Of a DNA stretch of 64,000 nt, positions 53,992 to 62,311 are shown in pieces. The position numbers were made by a program, and so were the translations under genes. The notes beneath the pieces are model-generated. The model was not told where the DNA came from. It was given only the letters and a program-made list of their open reading frames with translations, and did no database searches. The stretch covers positions 1-64,000 of the forward strand of contig CAKZYJ010000512.1 in assembly GCA_937884755.1 (NCBI GenBank). Reading direction: 5' to 3'. Source of the DNA: an uncultured Flammeovirgaceae bacterium. Its GTDB lineage: Bacteria; Bacteroidota; Bacteroidia; Cytophagales; Cyclobacteriaceae. Every line of letters begins with the position of its first letter. Within the stretch, counting starts at the first letter, position 1.

Positions 53992-55435
53992 TAATCTTAT
54001 TGATTTCTGGCGAAATGTTTAAAAAGAAAACAGGCAGAACAAAAAATAATGTTACCAGCGTGCCTCTCAACAGAAAGTCCAACCAAAACGGAGACAAAGT
54101 TGGAACAAAGCTGACTATCCCGAAAGTACCTATGGCTAGTAACAGTACCCAAAGATGTTGTATGCGGTAGGGCTGCATCTTAAACTTATGATTCAAAAAG
54201 AGGAAGCGAACAAAAGTCACCACTAGTACCGATACCAATGAAGCAAATGCAGCACCACTAATCCCAAATTTCGGAATAAAAATGATGTTAGTTAGGATAA
54301 TCAGTAGTAACCAACCGGCATTGAACACTGTATTCATCCGATAGTAATCAGAATAACCTACAATGGCATCTCCCATTCCACCCGCCATCTTTACCACGTT
54401 GGCTAACCCAATAAACAAGATTACGTATTGTCCAGCACTAAATTCTTGCGGAAGGATACTGAAAATAGTGTTAGTATTCACCCATAATCCGAGCAGCAGG
54501 TAGAGGCCGACGACCAATTGGGTAATCGTGCTTTTATGGTAAATGGACTGAATTGTTGGTAAATCCTGTTTGCTAAATGCTTCGGAAATTAAGGTAGGGG
54601 CAATACTGCGCAAGGCTCGGGAGGGTAATAGTACTAAAGTTCCGAAATACATGGTAGTCAGGTAGATACCTACATCATAGTCCGATAGGTAGTTACCGAT
54701 CATGATGCTGTCAATCCGAATAATGGCTAACGAACTGAACCCAGTGAGAAAGCTAAACAAGCTAAGATTACCTAGCTTTGAAAGCATGGGGCGATCTAGT
54801 AGACTGAAATCGGGTAGGGGGCGAAACTCTCCTCGCCAGACTAGAAAAAAGATCAGCAAAATAGCAATGGCTCCCTGTGCCCCAACGTACCAGTTCACGA
54901 ATCCCTGGTACCGAAACAATCCTAGAACGAAAAGGCTAATGCCAATCAGTATAAATACCCTTAATATTAACTCACGAAGCAAAGTGCCGGTAGTGGCGTT
55001 GTATAGCATTCGGTTGTACACATCCAATGCAAGAAAGAATAACTGAAATAGGGTAAAGGGAATAATTAAATTGATGTAGTCTTGAAATAGTGGTGACTCC
55101 TCTGTTGACTGAAGTAACCAGGGGCAAAGCAGGAAAAAAAGTCCTAGAAAAATTAGAAAGCCACCTAGGGTGACGGACAGTAACAGAAAGAGAAATCCTT
55201 GATGATTTTGCTTAGAATCCCGAAAAATGGGAAAAAATTTAACGGTAGCTCCTCCAAAACCCAGGGTAGCAAATTGGGCAAATACTGCCGACCAAGACCC
55301 TAGTAGGCCAATGGCCCCAATTTCAGATGGAGTTAGCACTCGAGGAAATACCAAGGCAGTAGTAACAAAACCAACTAAAACACCAGTGTAGATATAAGCA
55401 GTAGATTTAATAGTTTGTCGCTGGATAATTCCCAC
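53954..55435 (-). CDS. Polysaccharide flippase (Wzx/MATE-like)
   Basis: 493 aa with about 14 membrane helices in pairs, beginning MGIIQRQTIKSTAYIYTGVLVGFVTTALVFPRVLTPSEIGAIGLLGSWS, the pattern of polysaccharide biosynthesis C-terminal domain/MurJ-superfamily flippases. Likely moves lipid-linked oligosaccharide across the inner membrane. Last gene of the eight-gene minus-strand glycan operon, 12 bp after the PseB-like gene. Confidence 0.88.
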   Translation of the reverse strand: MGIIQRQTIKSTAYIYTGVLVGFVTTALVFPRVLTPSEIGAIGLLGSWSAVFAQFATLGFGGATVKFFPIFRDSKQNHQGFLFLLLSVTLGGFLIFLGLFFLLCPWLLQSTEESPLFQDYINLIIPFTLFQLFFLALDVYNRMLYNATTGTLLRELILRVFILIGISLFVLGLFRYQGFVNWYVGAQGAIAILLIFFLVWRGEFRPLPDFSLLDRPMLSKLGNLSLFSFLTGFSSLAIIRIDSIMIGNYLSDYDVGIYLTTMYFGTLVLLPSRALRSIAPTLISEAFSKQDLPTIQSIYHKSTITQLVVGLYLLLGLWVNTNTIFSILPQEFSAGQYVILFIGLANVVKMAGGMGDAIVGYSDYYRMNTVFNAGWLLLIILTNIIFIPKFGISGAAFASLVSVLVVTFVRFLFLNHKFKMQPYRIQHLWVLLLAIGTFGIVSFVPTLSPFWLDFLLRGTLVTLFFVLPVFFLNISPEINKIIIDGLQRLRLLI

Positions 55436-55447
55436 GTAATCAAAAAG

Positions 55448-56431
55448 TTAGGACTGGGTTTTATACAGCTCTTTTAGTTCATCATTCGTTAAAAAAGCAC
55501 TCTGCTCTGATGAATATTCCGGGGCTGAAACGCTAACTATATTAAATTTTTTACGATATAGTTTTCGCACACTTTCGTCGGTACTAATGATATAATCATA
55601 TTCTCTTTCTAAAGTAAATCTGGATTCTTCAGTAGAGAACAAAGATTCGTGGAGTTTCTCCATATATCGAGGAGAGGTAAAAGAAATTTTGGCATCTGGT
55701 GAAACTACTGAAACTAGATCAGTTAATCGGTAAGCATTCATTTTTGGGATGAATATTTCTCCTCCAATAGCATACTCTGTCACCTCGAGAATATATTTGG
55801 CGGCTTCCTGTATTGAGGTGGTGAAGCGAGTCATATCCTGATGAGTAATAGTTATCTCAGAATTGGTAGAACTCTTCCGTAAGTCATCTACTATTGATCC
55901 TCTTGAACCGAATATGTTACCTAATCTAATTACCGATGCTCTTAATTGGGAAGATCCATTGTTTTGTACAGTAGTTTTTTCGGCACAGAGTTTTGTAGCC
56001 CCATACAGCGTGGTAGGATAAACAGCTTTGTCAGTAGATATGGTTAGTAACTGGGGAACGTGTTGAATTTTTGCGGCTCGTAATACATTGGTTGTTCCCA
56101 ATACATTAGTTTTGATAAAAGCCTCAGGGTTCAATTCTCCTGCCTCAACCCTTTTAAGTGCTGCAGTATGAACAACCAGATCTACTAGTGCAAATGAATC
56201 TAAAATGGCGTGATAATCAGACACATCGGCTAGAGTATAGCTAATAAACGGAAAACTATGAGCAGGAAACCTCTTTCGGGACTCAAACTGTTTATACTCG
56301 TCTCTAGATAGTAAGACTAATCTCTTTGGCCAAAGGCTTTGTGGCTGTTGGACAATAAAGTTTACCAGTCCCTGACCAACAGTTCCGGTACCACCGGTTA
56401 TAAGAACCGTTTTTCCTGCTAGATTACTCAT
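55448..56431 (-). CDS. PseB-like UDP-sugar 4,6-dehydratase (extended SDR)
   Basis: 327 aa. KTVLITGGTGTVGQGLVNFIV (NAD loop), LLSRDEYKQFESRKRF, DLVVHTAALKRVEAGELNPEAFIKTNVLGTTNVLRAA and LTISTDKAVYPTTLYGATKLCAEKTTV (~residues 128-153; TDKA in place of the usual YxxxK region followed by YGATK with Tyr and Lys). These blocks match the CapD/PseB branch of inverting UDP-GlcNAc dehydratases. It should make the 4-keto-6-deoxy intermediate. Overlaps the upstream GT2-fusion gene by 4 nt. Confidence 0.87.
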   Translation of the reverse strand: MSNLAGKTVLITGGTGTVGQGLVNFIVQQPQSLWPKRLVLLSRDEYKQFESRKRFPAHSFPFISYTLADVSDYHAILDSFALVDLVVHTAALKRVEAGELNPEAFIKTNVLGTTNVLRAAKIQHVPQLLTISTDKAVYPTTLYGATKLCAEKTTVQNNGSSQLRASVIRLGNIFGSRGSIVDDLRKSSTNSEITITHQDMTRFTTSIQEAAKYILEVTEYAIGGEIFIPKMNAYRLTDLVSVVSPDAKISFTSPRYMEKLHESLFSTEESRFTLEREYDYIISTDESVRKLYRKKFNIVSVSAPEYSSEQSAFLTNDELKELYKTQS

Positions 56432-57819
56432 GAGCTGGACAATTCGAGTTTGGCAACAAGCTGAGCTAACTGAAGATCGTATTCACTATAGATCCCCAAG
56501 CTAGCTTTCTGATCCACGATGATGTGCCCTACGGTGCCAGTAATGATCTCTGCTTTTTCTTTAAATACTTCGGAACGAGTTACCGAAATGCCACCGGTAT
56601 ACTTATAGAGTGCTTCCCGTTCCAACTTAGTAAACTTTTCCTGATTTAAAATAGGATGCATGCCATGCCCGTGATGTTGGAAAAAGAGGCTGGAATCCGG
56701 GCGAACGCTAATTAGTGAATCAGATTTAAATAAAAAGAGCGTATTTACAGCATCATCAATCGTAGTAGCGGTTACGAAAGGGTATTCAATGGCTAGAATG
56801 ACAAAGGAGGTGACCTCTATTCCATCCAACTGTTTATCGTTTAGCGATTGAGAAACGGTGTCAATCAGACCAACGTTAAGCTGCGCTTGTTCTTTCGGTC
56901 GAGACACATAAATTACCTTGGGGTTATCACCAAACTTTTCTTGAACATAATCCTTAATGTGTATGTCAGGTGAAGTGACGACTACCCGCTGAATATTTTC
57001 TGCCCCTAAAGCCGCATTAATCTTATGAGCTAATAGAGTATCATCGGCCAGGTTAGTTAAAGCTAAACGATTGTTAGTGGTGCCAGTATCTCGTATTGGA
57101 ATGATAGAAATGGCATGTCGGAGGTGCTCATACTCTTTAACGTACTCCTGGTTAATGGAGGCTCGGGTTGATAGTATGCGATTTTCGTTTTTGGTAAGAT
57201 TATTACCGTGTTGACGGTAGTAGAATAGGGGAGTAGGCACGTTCATCACCGGATGCTTAGCGGTGAATTTCACCCACAATTCGTAACCATCCTGGCACTG
57301 ATAGTTTTCGCTGTAGCCGCCGAGCTCTTTTAAAAACTTAGTCCGGATCATGGTACAGGCTCCGTGAGCGGCCTGATCCATCAAGGATACTTCCTCAAAA
57401 TCGTGTCGTTGGTGTACTGAATCAACCCGGCCATCAGCGTCGGTTAGGTAGTAGTTGGGGAACACCAGGCCCAACTCAGGATCATTCTCCAGCGCTGTTG
57501 ACATCACCAATAGCGCATTAGTATCCAGAAAGTCATCAGCATCTAACCGCATGATGTACTTACCCTTGGCGACCCGGAGGGCTATATTGTTGGTCACATT
57601 AAGCCCCTTGTTTTTTTGGAAGATGCTTTTGATCTGAGGATGATCTCGGTATTCTTGAATAACTTCGCGAGAATCATCGGTAGAGCCATCGTCAATGATA
57701 ATGATCTCAAAATCTTGTAATGATTGTTGGAGTACACTATTGACTGCCTTTCGGATATACTTTCCGTAATTAAAATTGGTGATATAAACTGAAACCAATA
57801 CCAGGTAGTGTTCTTCCAT
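56428..57819 (-). CDS. GT2 glycosyltransferase fused to a cytidylyltransferase-like domain
   Basis: 463 aa. N-terminal GT-A family 2 domain (~residues 6-230): VSVYITNFNYGKYIRKAVNSVLQQSLQDFEIIIIDDGSTDDS, MRLDADDFLD (DXD), GGYSENYQCQDGYELWVKF. C-terminal ~235-463 (SIIPIRDTGTTNNRLALTNLADDTLLAHKINAAL, VVVTSPDIHIKDYV, FVILAIEYPFVTATTIDDAVN, YTGGISVTRSEVF) has the order of CMP-sugar synthetases, but the nucleotide loop IPARGGSKR is replaced by IPIRDTGTTNNR, so catalysis is doubtful. A fused transferase plus activation-like domain suggests channelling of the sugar donor (inference). 8 bp after the methyltransferase gene. Confidence 0.8.
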   Translation of the reverse strand: MEEHYLVLVSVYITNFNYGKYIRKAVNSVLQQSLQDFEIIIIDDGSTDDSREVIQEYRDHPQIKSIFQKNKGLNVTNNIALRVAKGKYIMRLDADDFLDTNALLVMSTALENDPELGLVFPNYYLTDADGRVDSVHQRHDFEEVSLMDQAAHGACTMIRTKFLKELGGYSENYQCQDGYELWVKFTAKHPVMNVPTPLFYYRQHGNNLTKNENRILSTRASINQEYVKEYEHLRHAISIIPIRDTGTTNNRLALTNLADDTLLAHKINAALGAENIQRVVVTSPDIHIKDYVQEKFGDNPKVIYVSRPKEQAQLNVGLIDTVSQSLNDKQLDGIEVTSFVILAIEYPFVTATTIDDAVNTLFLFKSDSLISVRPDSSLFFQHHGHGMHPILNQEKFTKLEREALYKYTGGISVTRSEVFKEKAEIITGTVGHIIVDQKASLGIYSEYDLQLAQLVAKLELSSS

Positions 57820-57827
57820 CGCATTCT

Positions 57828-58955
57828 TTAACTGTAGTGCCGACTAGGTACTCCTACTAAGGTGAGGCCGTCCGAGAGTTTCACCTCATCCAGTTTTTGT
57901 TGTAACTCCATTTGGATTTCTCCAGTTTCCAAGAGGGGATCGTACTGTTTAAGACTATGGCTGATTTGCATCATTAGCTCATACACATCCATTCCGTAGT
58001 ACCAAGCGGCCACTGGGGAAAAGCCCGATTGATAGTAGAGCTCGGCTGCCGAAGCATCAGTGTAACAACTAATATGGCCCATCGGGTCAAGATGACGGAC
58101 AATGGTATCGTTACAGATATTCTGAATGAAGCCACTCAATGAATGCCAGCGGGGAAGTTTGGCAATGATCATACTATTGGGGTTGTCAGCAAAGATTCGC
58201 TGGGCCGCAGCTAATAGATCTTTTGGATTGGGAGTATGTTCCAATAGTCCCCAAAAAGTGATGACATCGTAGCCCTGATAATCCTGATCAACTTTAGTAA
58301 AATCGCGGCCATCCATCTCTATGCCCCAGATGTTTTTGGCAAACTCCCGGCTAGATTCACTAAGTTCGATCCCATCAGCTTGCATTTTAGCCCTTCGGCA
58401 AGCTTCCACAAAATGTCCGGCACCTGAACCAACATCTAAAACCTTTTTAGGTCCTTGACCAAATAGTTTCTGATACAAATTCACCATCCAGTCGCGCCAG
58501 GGTACAGCAATCGCATTAAGGCGAGATTCTGCACTGGCTTTATCGGTATAGGTAGCAGCGTAGTTTACATCGCTTAAGTAAAACTGATGCAGTGCATTGG
58601 GAGTAGGGCGGTTGATGACGTAGGCATGAGAACAGCAATTACAGGTAACGTACTGAGCACCGTAGATGGTCACCTGGTGCTGAGATTCACTGGAAGGTGT
58701 GCCACAAACCGGACAGGAAAGTACCGGTTGTTTATCGGGTTGGTTGTATACCTCGGTTCGGGTTTTTTTGAAGTAAGCCAACTGCTGGGTAATGCTCTCA
58801 ACTACATTCTTCTTCAGCTTCAGTAAATTGGTTTTCTTACCTAGAAAAGTGGTCAGCGGAAAAGCTTCTTCCTGATCGTCTTGCTGTCTAATCCACGTCT
58901 CTTCCGATTGTGTATGTTGAATAGGGGCTAAAGTCTCTCTACGGTACCACTTCAT
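57828..58955 (-). CDS. SAM-dependent methyltransferase with N-terminal zinc-ribbon-like region
   Basis: 375 aa. A basic N-terminal ~90 residues is followed by a Cys-rich segment CPVCGTPSSESQHQVTIYGAQYVTCNCCSHAYV (CxxC…CxCC, ~85-117), then the class I methyltransferase: VLDVGSGAGHFVEACRRAKMQADGIELSE (motif I, ~175), YDVITFWGLLEHTPNPKDLLAAA (~225). This is the Methyltransf_23 arrangement used by sugar-modifying enzymes. Probably methylates or otherwise completes the glycan sugar. Between the NeuB-family gene (2 bp) and the GT2-fusion gene. Confidence 0.85.
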   Translation of the reverse strand: MKWYRRETLAPIQHTQSEETWIRQQDDQEEAFPLTTFLGKKTNLLKLKKNVVESITQQLAYFKKTRTEVYNQPDKQPVLSCPVCGTPSSESQHQVTIYGAQYVTCNCCSHAYVINRPTPNALHQFYLSDVNYAATYTDKASAESRLNAIAVPWRDWMVNLYQKLFGQGPKKVLDVGSGAGHFVEACRRAKMQADGIELSESSREFAKNIWGIEMDGRDFTKVDQDYQGYDVITFWGLLEHTPNPKDLLAAAQRIFADNPNSMIIAKLPRWHSLSGFIQNICNDTIVRHLDPMGHISCYTDASAAELYYQSGFSPVAAWYYGMDVYELMMQISHSLKQYDPLLETGEIQMELQQKLDEVKLSDGLTLVGVPSRHYS

Positions 58956-58957
58956 AG

Positions 58958-59971
58958 CTAATCAATAAAATATTCCCATAATAGTTTCTGGTGGGCCTTT
59001 ACATCTGTATTCAAGGTTTTTCCCAACAACTGGTCGGAGTCTCGAGCGTCAATGCCGTGATTGGGGCGCAAACAAGTTAAGTGCTCGGGAGAAATTTGAG
59101 TTCCTTTTGCTAAATCGGTTTTAGGGTAGACCGCTCGCCGAAAACTTATGCGATGATCGGCTTCTATCGCTAAAGGCCGTTTTAAAAAATCACCCTGTAA
59201 GGATTGGATGTCTTTAATCTTCTGAATCAAGGTGAGTACTTCGTTTTTAGTTAATGAAACCTGATGATCCCGAAAAGACTTTCCTTCTCGGGTATCGGTA
59301 AAATGAAACTCTAAAACCTCGGCACCCATCGCGACTGCTATTTCTAATGCTGTGGAACCTATAGTATGATCGGAATAGCCTACGGGTAAATTGGTCGTTT
59401 GCCGATATAACGACATTACCGATAGGTTAGCATCATTAAAAGGGATAGGATACATGGAAGTGCACTGGAGCAGCGCCAAATAATCCGGTTGCTTGTAGCG
59501 CTCGTCCACCGACTGTATAAATTCTACAGTAGTGAGCACTTCATCCAGGTTCGCTAATCCGGTAGAAAGTAAAATTGGTTTTCCCAGCTGGGCAGTGGCT
59601 TTCAGGATGGGGTAAGCGGTTAGGTCGCCGGAGCCGATCTTATAAAAATCTAAAAATAGATCTATCCACGAGAAATAGTCGGTATCCCAGACCGAAGCCA
59701 GAAATCCAACTCCGTTTTCCCGGCAGCGGTTTGCCAGTTGTATATACTGCTCCTGGTTTAACTCAAACTTTTTAAAGTGCTGGTTCCGTTGAGGACTTTC
59801 TTCCCGGCTAACCAAAGAATCTCCCTGGTAAAGCTGAAATTTGATGTAATCAACGTCCGCCTCTAATGCAAGGTCGGTAAGCTTAAGAGCATAATCGAAA
59901 TCACCTTCGTGATTGCCTCCAATCTCAGCAATTAACAGAGGGCCGTGTTTACCTTTCCAGATGCTATTCAT
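58958..59971 (-). CDS. NeuB/PseI/SpsE-family nonulosonic acid synthase
   Basis: 337 aa. LLIAEIGGNHEGDFDYALKLTDLALEADVDYIKFQLYQGDSLV is the NeuB N-terminal block; LASVWDTDYFSWIDLFLDFYKIGSGDL, LLSTGLANLDEVL, LALLQCTSMYPIPFNDANLSVM, VGYSDHTIGSTALEIAVAMGAEVLEFHF follow, and a C-terminal SAF (antifreeze-like) domain with RRAVYPKTDLAKGTQISPEHLTCLRPNHGI. It condenses phosphoenolpyruvate with a six-carbon amino sugar to a nine-carbon sialic-acid-like sugar. Which sugar is not settled. Its start overlaps the upstream SpsF-like gene by 8 nt. Confidence 0.9.
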   Translation of the reverse strand: MNSIWKGKHGPLLIAEIGGNHEGDFDYALKLTDLALEADVDYIKFQLYQGDSLVSREESPQRNQHFKKFELNQEQYIQLANRCRENGVGFLASVWDTDYFSWIDLFLDFYKIGSGDLTAYPILKATAQLGKPILLSTGLANLDEVLTTVEFIQSVDERYKQPDYLALLQCTSMYPIPFNDANLSVMSLYRQTTNLPVGYSDHTIGSTALEIAVAMGAEVLEFHFTDTREGKSFRDHQVSLTKNEVLTLIQKIKDIQSLQGDFLKRPLAIEADHRISFRRAVYPKTDLAKGTQISPEHLTCLRPNHGIDARDSDQLLGKTLNTDVKAHQKLLWEYFID

Positions 59972-60662
59972 GATGCTGGCAAAGATGATAAGTTTTTACA
60001 ATAGTTGATAATTCATTTTCATAAATTGGCTTGGACAGCCTCTTCAACATCCGCTGTGCAATTTTCGAATCTTGGGGAGTATCAATTGATAAATGAACGC
60101 CCGATGCTTCAGGATATTCGTCGTTCACATAATATTTTCGGTTTCCCATTTTGGAATGGTCGTAAAGATATAGCGTTACATGCTCCTGATAGTTGGCCGA
60201 CTCGTTGATTGCTTTTAGAACTTGCTCGTAAAATGATGTTTTCACCATTTCCACACTCATCCCGAAAGGAAAGGTACGGCCGGGTACGTTGCTGTAAAAA
60301 TCCTGCGATTTCTGAGCATCCAGAATCATTTTCCGCACCGTAGTGAGCTCTACAAACAGATTGTCCCCATTAATCCGCATAGCATAGTCAAACGAGTTCT
60401 CCTGAGCGGCGGAAATAAATCGATCAGCTACATTCTGCAAACTACCCCGATAATAGTTTATCTGCTCTCTCTGACAATAGTCGGCAATGGTATCATCCGA
60501 TGATTCATTAGAGGTAGCCACCACAATATTATCTGAAGTAAAAACCGAGTCAAGCGCATCATAAACATGACGAAGTAACGGCTTATCATCAAACATTATC
60601 AACGCTTTGCCGGGAAGTCGGCTAGAATTGTAGCGGGCAAGTATGATGCATCCAATCCTCAT
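59964..60662 (-). CDS. SpsF-like cytidylyltransferase-family nucleotidyltransferase
   Basis: 232 aa. MRIGCIILARYNSSRLPGKALIMFDDKPLLRHVYDAL is the SpsF/acylneuraminate-cytidylyltransferase-like opening with the Arg-Ser-Ser-Arg-Leu-Pro nucleotide loop, then IVVATSNESSDDTIADYCQ, YYRGSLQNVADRFISAA, RINGDNLFVELTTVRKMI and HLSIDTPQDSKIAQRML. It is likely the sugar-activating enzyme of this locus and sits next to the NeuB-family synthase, as spsF-spsE do in Bacillus. Confidence 0.85.
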   Translation of the reverse strand: MRIGCIILARYNSSRLPGKALIMFDDKPLLRHVYDALDSVFTSDNIVVATSNESSDDTIADYCQREQINYYRGSLQNVADRFISAAQENSFDYAMRINGDNLFVELTTVRKMILDAQKSQDFYSNVPGRTFPFGMSVEMVKTSFYEQVLKAINESANYQEHVTLYLYDHSKMGNRKYYVNDEYPEASGVHLSIDTPQDSKIAQRMLKRLSKPIYENELSTIVKTYHLCQHHE

Positions 60663-60688
60663 AGCACGTTTAAAAAATGGTTGATAGC

Positions 60689-61240
60689 CTACTTTCTTTC
60701 TCCTATGATTTTTCCCGGCATTCCTCCTACAATGGCGTAGGCAGGAACATCATCTTTCACCACTGCTCCGGCAGCAATTACGGCTCCTTTCTGAATAGTT
60801 ACTCCCTTTAAAATTTTTGCTCCCGTAGCAATCCAAACATCATCTTCAATAACGATAGGAGCGGTTGAATTTGCCTGTTGGTTAATAGGTAGAGAACGAT
60901 CAATCCCGTGATCACTATCTACCAAATAAACAAAGGGGGCAATCAGACAATCATTCCCAACAGTAATTTTTTCAGATGCGAAAATATAGGTTTGGTAACC
61001 AATGGTAGTACGATGACCAATGGAAACTTCTGACTGCTCGTTGCAGGGACAGATCTTTGCCCCTTCTTTCACTACTACCTGATCGCCGATTCTGATGAGT
61101 TTGGGGTAACGCATAAACGCCACGTTTTTCTCAAAGTATACTCCTTTACCGCAGAAACCTAGTTTACGTTGCAATTGCCAGATTCTGAGTCGATCCTTCC
61201 AGGTAGGATTAATATGTTTTCTTAACTGCTGATTACTCAT
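60689..61240 (-). CDS. Left-handed beta-helix (hexapeptide) acyltransferase
   Basis: 183 aa. Hexapeptide repeats run through residues ~45-175: VAFMRYPKLIRIGDQVVVKEGAKI, VSIGHRTTIGYQTYIFAS, VDSDHGIDRS (catalytic His), PIVIEDDVWIATGAKILKGVTIQKGAVIAAGAVVKDDVPAYAIVGGMPGKII. This is the WbbJ/maltose-acetyltransferase-like group. It probably O- or N-acetylates a glycan sugar. Between the MptE-like gene (8-nt overlap) and the SpsF-like gene. Confidence 0.88.
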   Translation of the reverse strand: MSNQQLRKHINPTWKDRLRIWQLQRKLGFCGKGVYFEKNVAFMRYPKLIRIGDQVVVKEGAKICPCNEQSEVSIGHRTTIGYQTYIFASEKITVGNDCLIAPFVYLVDSDHGIDRSLPINQQANSTAPIVIEDDVWIATGAKILKGVTIQKGAVIAAGAVVKDDVPAYAIVGGMPGKIIGERK

Positions 61241-62144
61241 TGGTCACTAGTTCTGAGATATTCTGCCGTTCAAAGGCATCGATATAGGAGTCGGGAGTCA
61301 CATTAATGATTCGACTTCCAATCGACTGAGCGTATCCGTTGAGTTCCCAATACGACCGAAACGAATAATACCACTTTTCGAGGATTTCGTGTAGTTTACG
61401 TTCATTTGTGGTTGAGCCAGCATACATTGGGCGGGCCTTATCGGTGTACGTATCAGACTTAAGTTGCCCATCGTAAAAGTGCTTCTGGCTTAGGAAAACC
61501 CGGTTATCATCGGTGACAAAGACCTCCTTCATCCACGAATGATCGGCTCCTGTTATATAAATTGTTTGAAATCGCATCATCAGGACAATTGACAGGGATG
61601 CGACTAGCACGTTATGAGGTCGGGGCATACCTAGCCCCTTGTTTAAACAAAATCGCAAAAAACTGGGAAAGCCTTCCACTGGAGTATTATTAAAGTAGCC
61701 TATCTGTATGTTACTATTTTTAAGAAGTGGCTGTCTCCACTCATCAGTTGTTTTAGCCATTACCGGTACCAGAAGCATCATCGGCCACTCGGTTTGATCG
61801 GATAGTTCCTGAAAAATTCGTGCTCTTTCCTCTTGCCACCCAGGTTTTTCTTCCTTTTGCCAGAAATCTGTTGCAGCCAGTACATAGTAGCTTGGTCTAA
61901 CCTGTCGAAAAGCCGGAGTACGAACAAAATTATTTACACAAAAAACAGCTTTGCCTTCCAGAAAGCTTAAGTGCTGCTTCAGAAAGGCCTTCAAAGATGG
62001 CCCATTTCCTAGAATTATTGCCTCTTTAGTGGGTTTCAGCGGTTTAGGTTTACCTAAGGTTATTCTGCTTAGCAACAATAGCTTAGGTATCGTTAGAATT
62101 GTCTCTATTGCGTTGTCGACGCGCTGAACCCAATCAGGTTTCAT
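61233..62144 (-). CDS. DUF115/MptE-like protein, candidate nonulosonic-acid transferase
   Basis: Start chosen at ATG 62144 (MKPDWVQRVDNAIETIL); the track start 62171 is a TTG. About 303 aa. EAIILGNGPSLKAFLKQHLSFLEGKAVFCVNNF (~residues 40-75) is the GNGPSL signature shared by DUF115 proteins, Maf flagellin glycosyltransferases and GT42 sialyltransferases; HNVLVASLSIVLMMRFQTIYITGADHSWMKEVFV (~195-225) matches the second conserved block of those folds. In a NeuB-containing operon it could transfer the nonulosonic sugar (inference). First gene of the operon. Confidence 0.65.
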   Translation of the reverse strand: MKPDWVQRVDNAIETILTIPKLLLLSRITLGKPKPLKPTKEAIILGNGPSLKAFLKQHLSFLEGKAVFCVNNFVRTPAFRQVRPSYYVLAATDFWQKEEKPGWQEERARIFQELSDQTEWPMMLLVPVMAKTTDEWRQPLLKNSNIQIGYFNNTPVEGFPSFLRFCLNKGLGMPRPHNVLVASLSIVLMMRFQTIYITGADHSWMKEVFVTDDNRVFLSQKHFYDGQLKSDTYTDKARPMYAGSTTNERKLHEILEKWYYSFRSYWELNGYAQSIGSRIINVTPDSYIDAFERQNISELVTNE

Positions 62145-62275
62145 AAATAATGAACTATGCTCTAGCCGCAAAAGTACATATTATCCACTACTGCCAAAAG
62201 CATCTCAGTAGATAGCTTTTTATCCTAATTCTTGCATCTAGTTCAAAAAAGGAGTGGCAGATAGAAAGAATATGG

Positions 62276-62283
62276 TATATTTG
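62276..62283 (+). promoter_or_regulatory. -7 promoter box of the LamG lipoprotein gene
   Basis: TATATTTG matches TAnnTTTG exactly, 28 nt before the ATG at 62312. No clear TTTG at -33. It lies in the 167-bp divergent gap to the glycan operon. Confidence 0.5.
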
Positions 62284-62311
62284 TATTATATAAAGATAAA
62301 GTATTAATAAT

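Noticed and set aside
54702-55046. 114-aa plus-strand ORF
   Set aside because: Antisense to the flippase gene, very basic, no domain.
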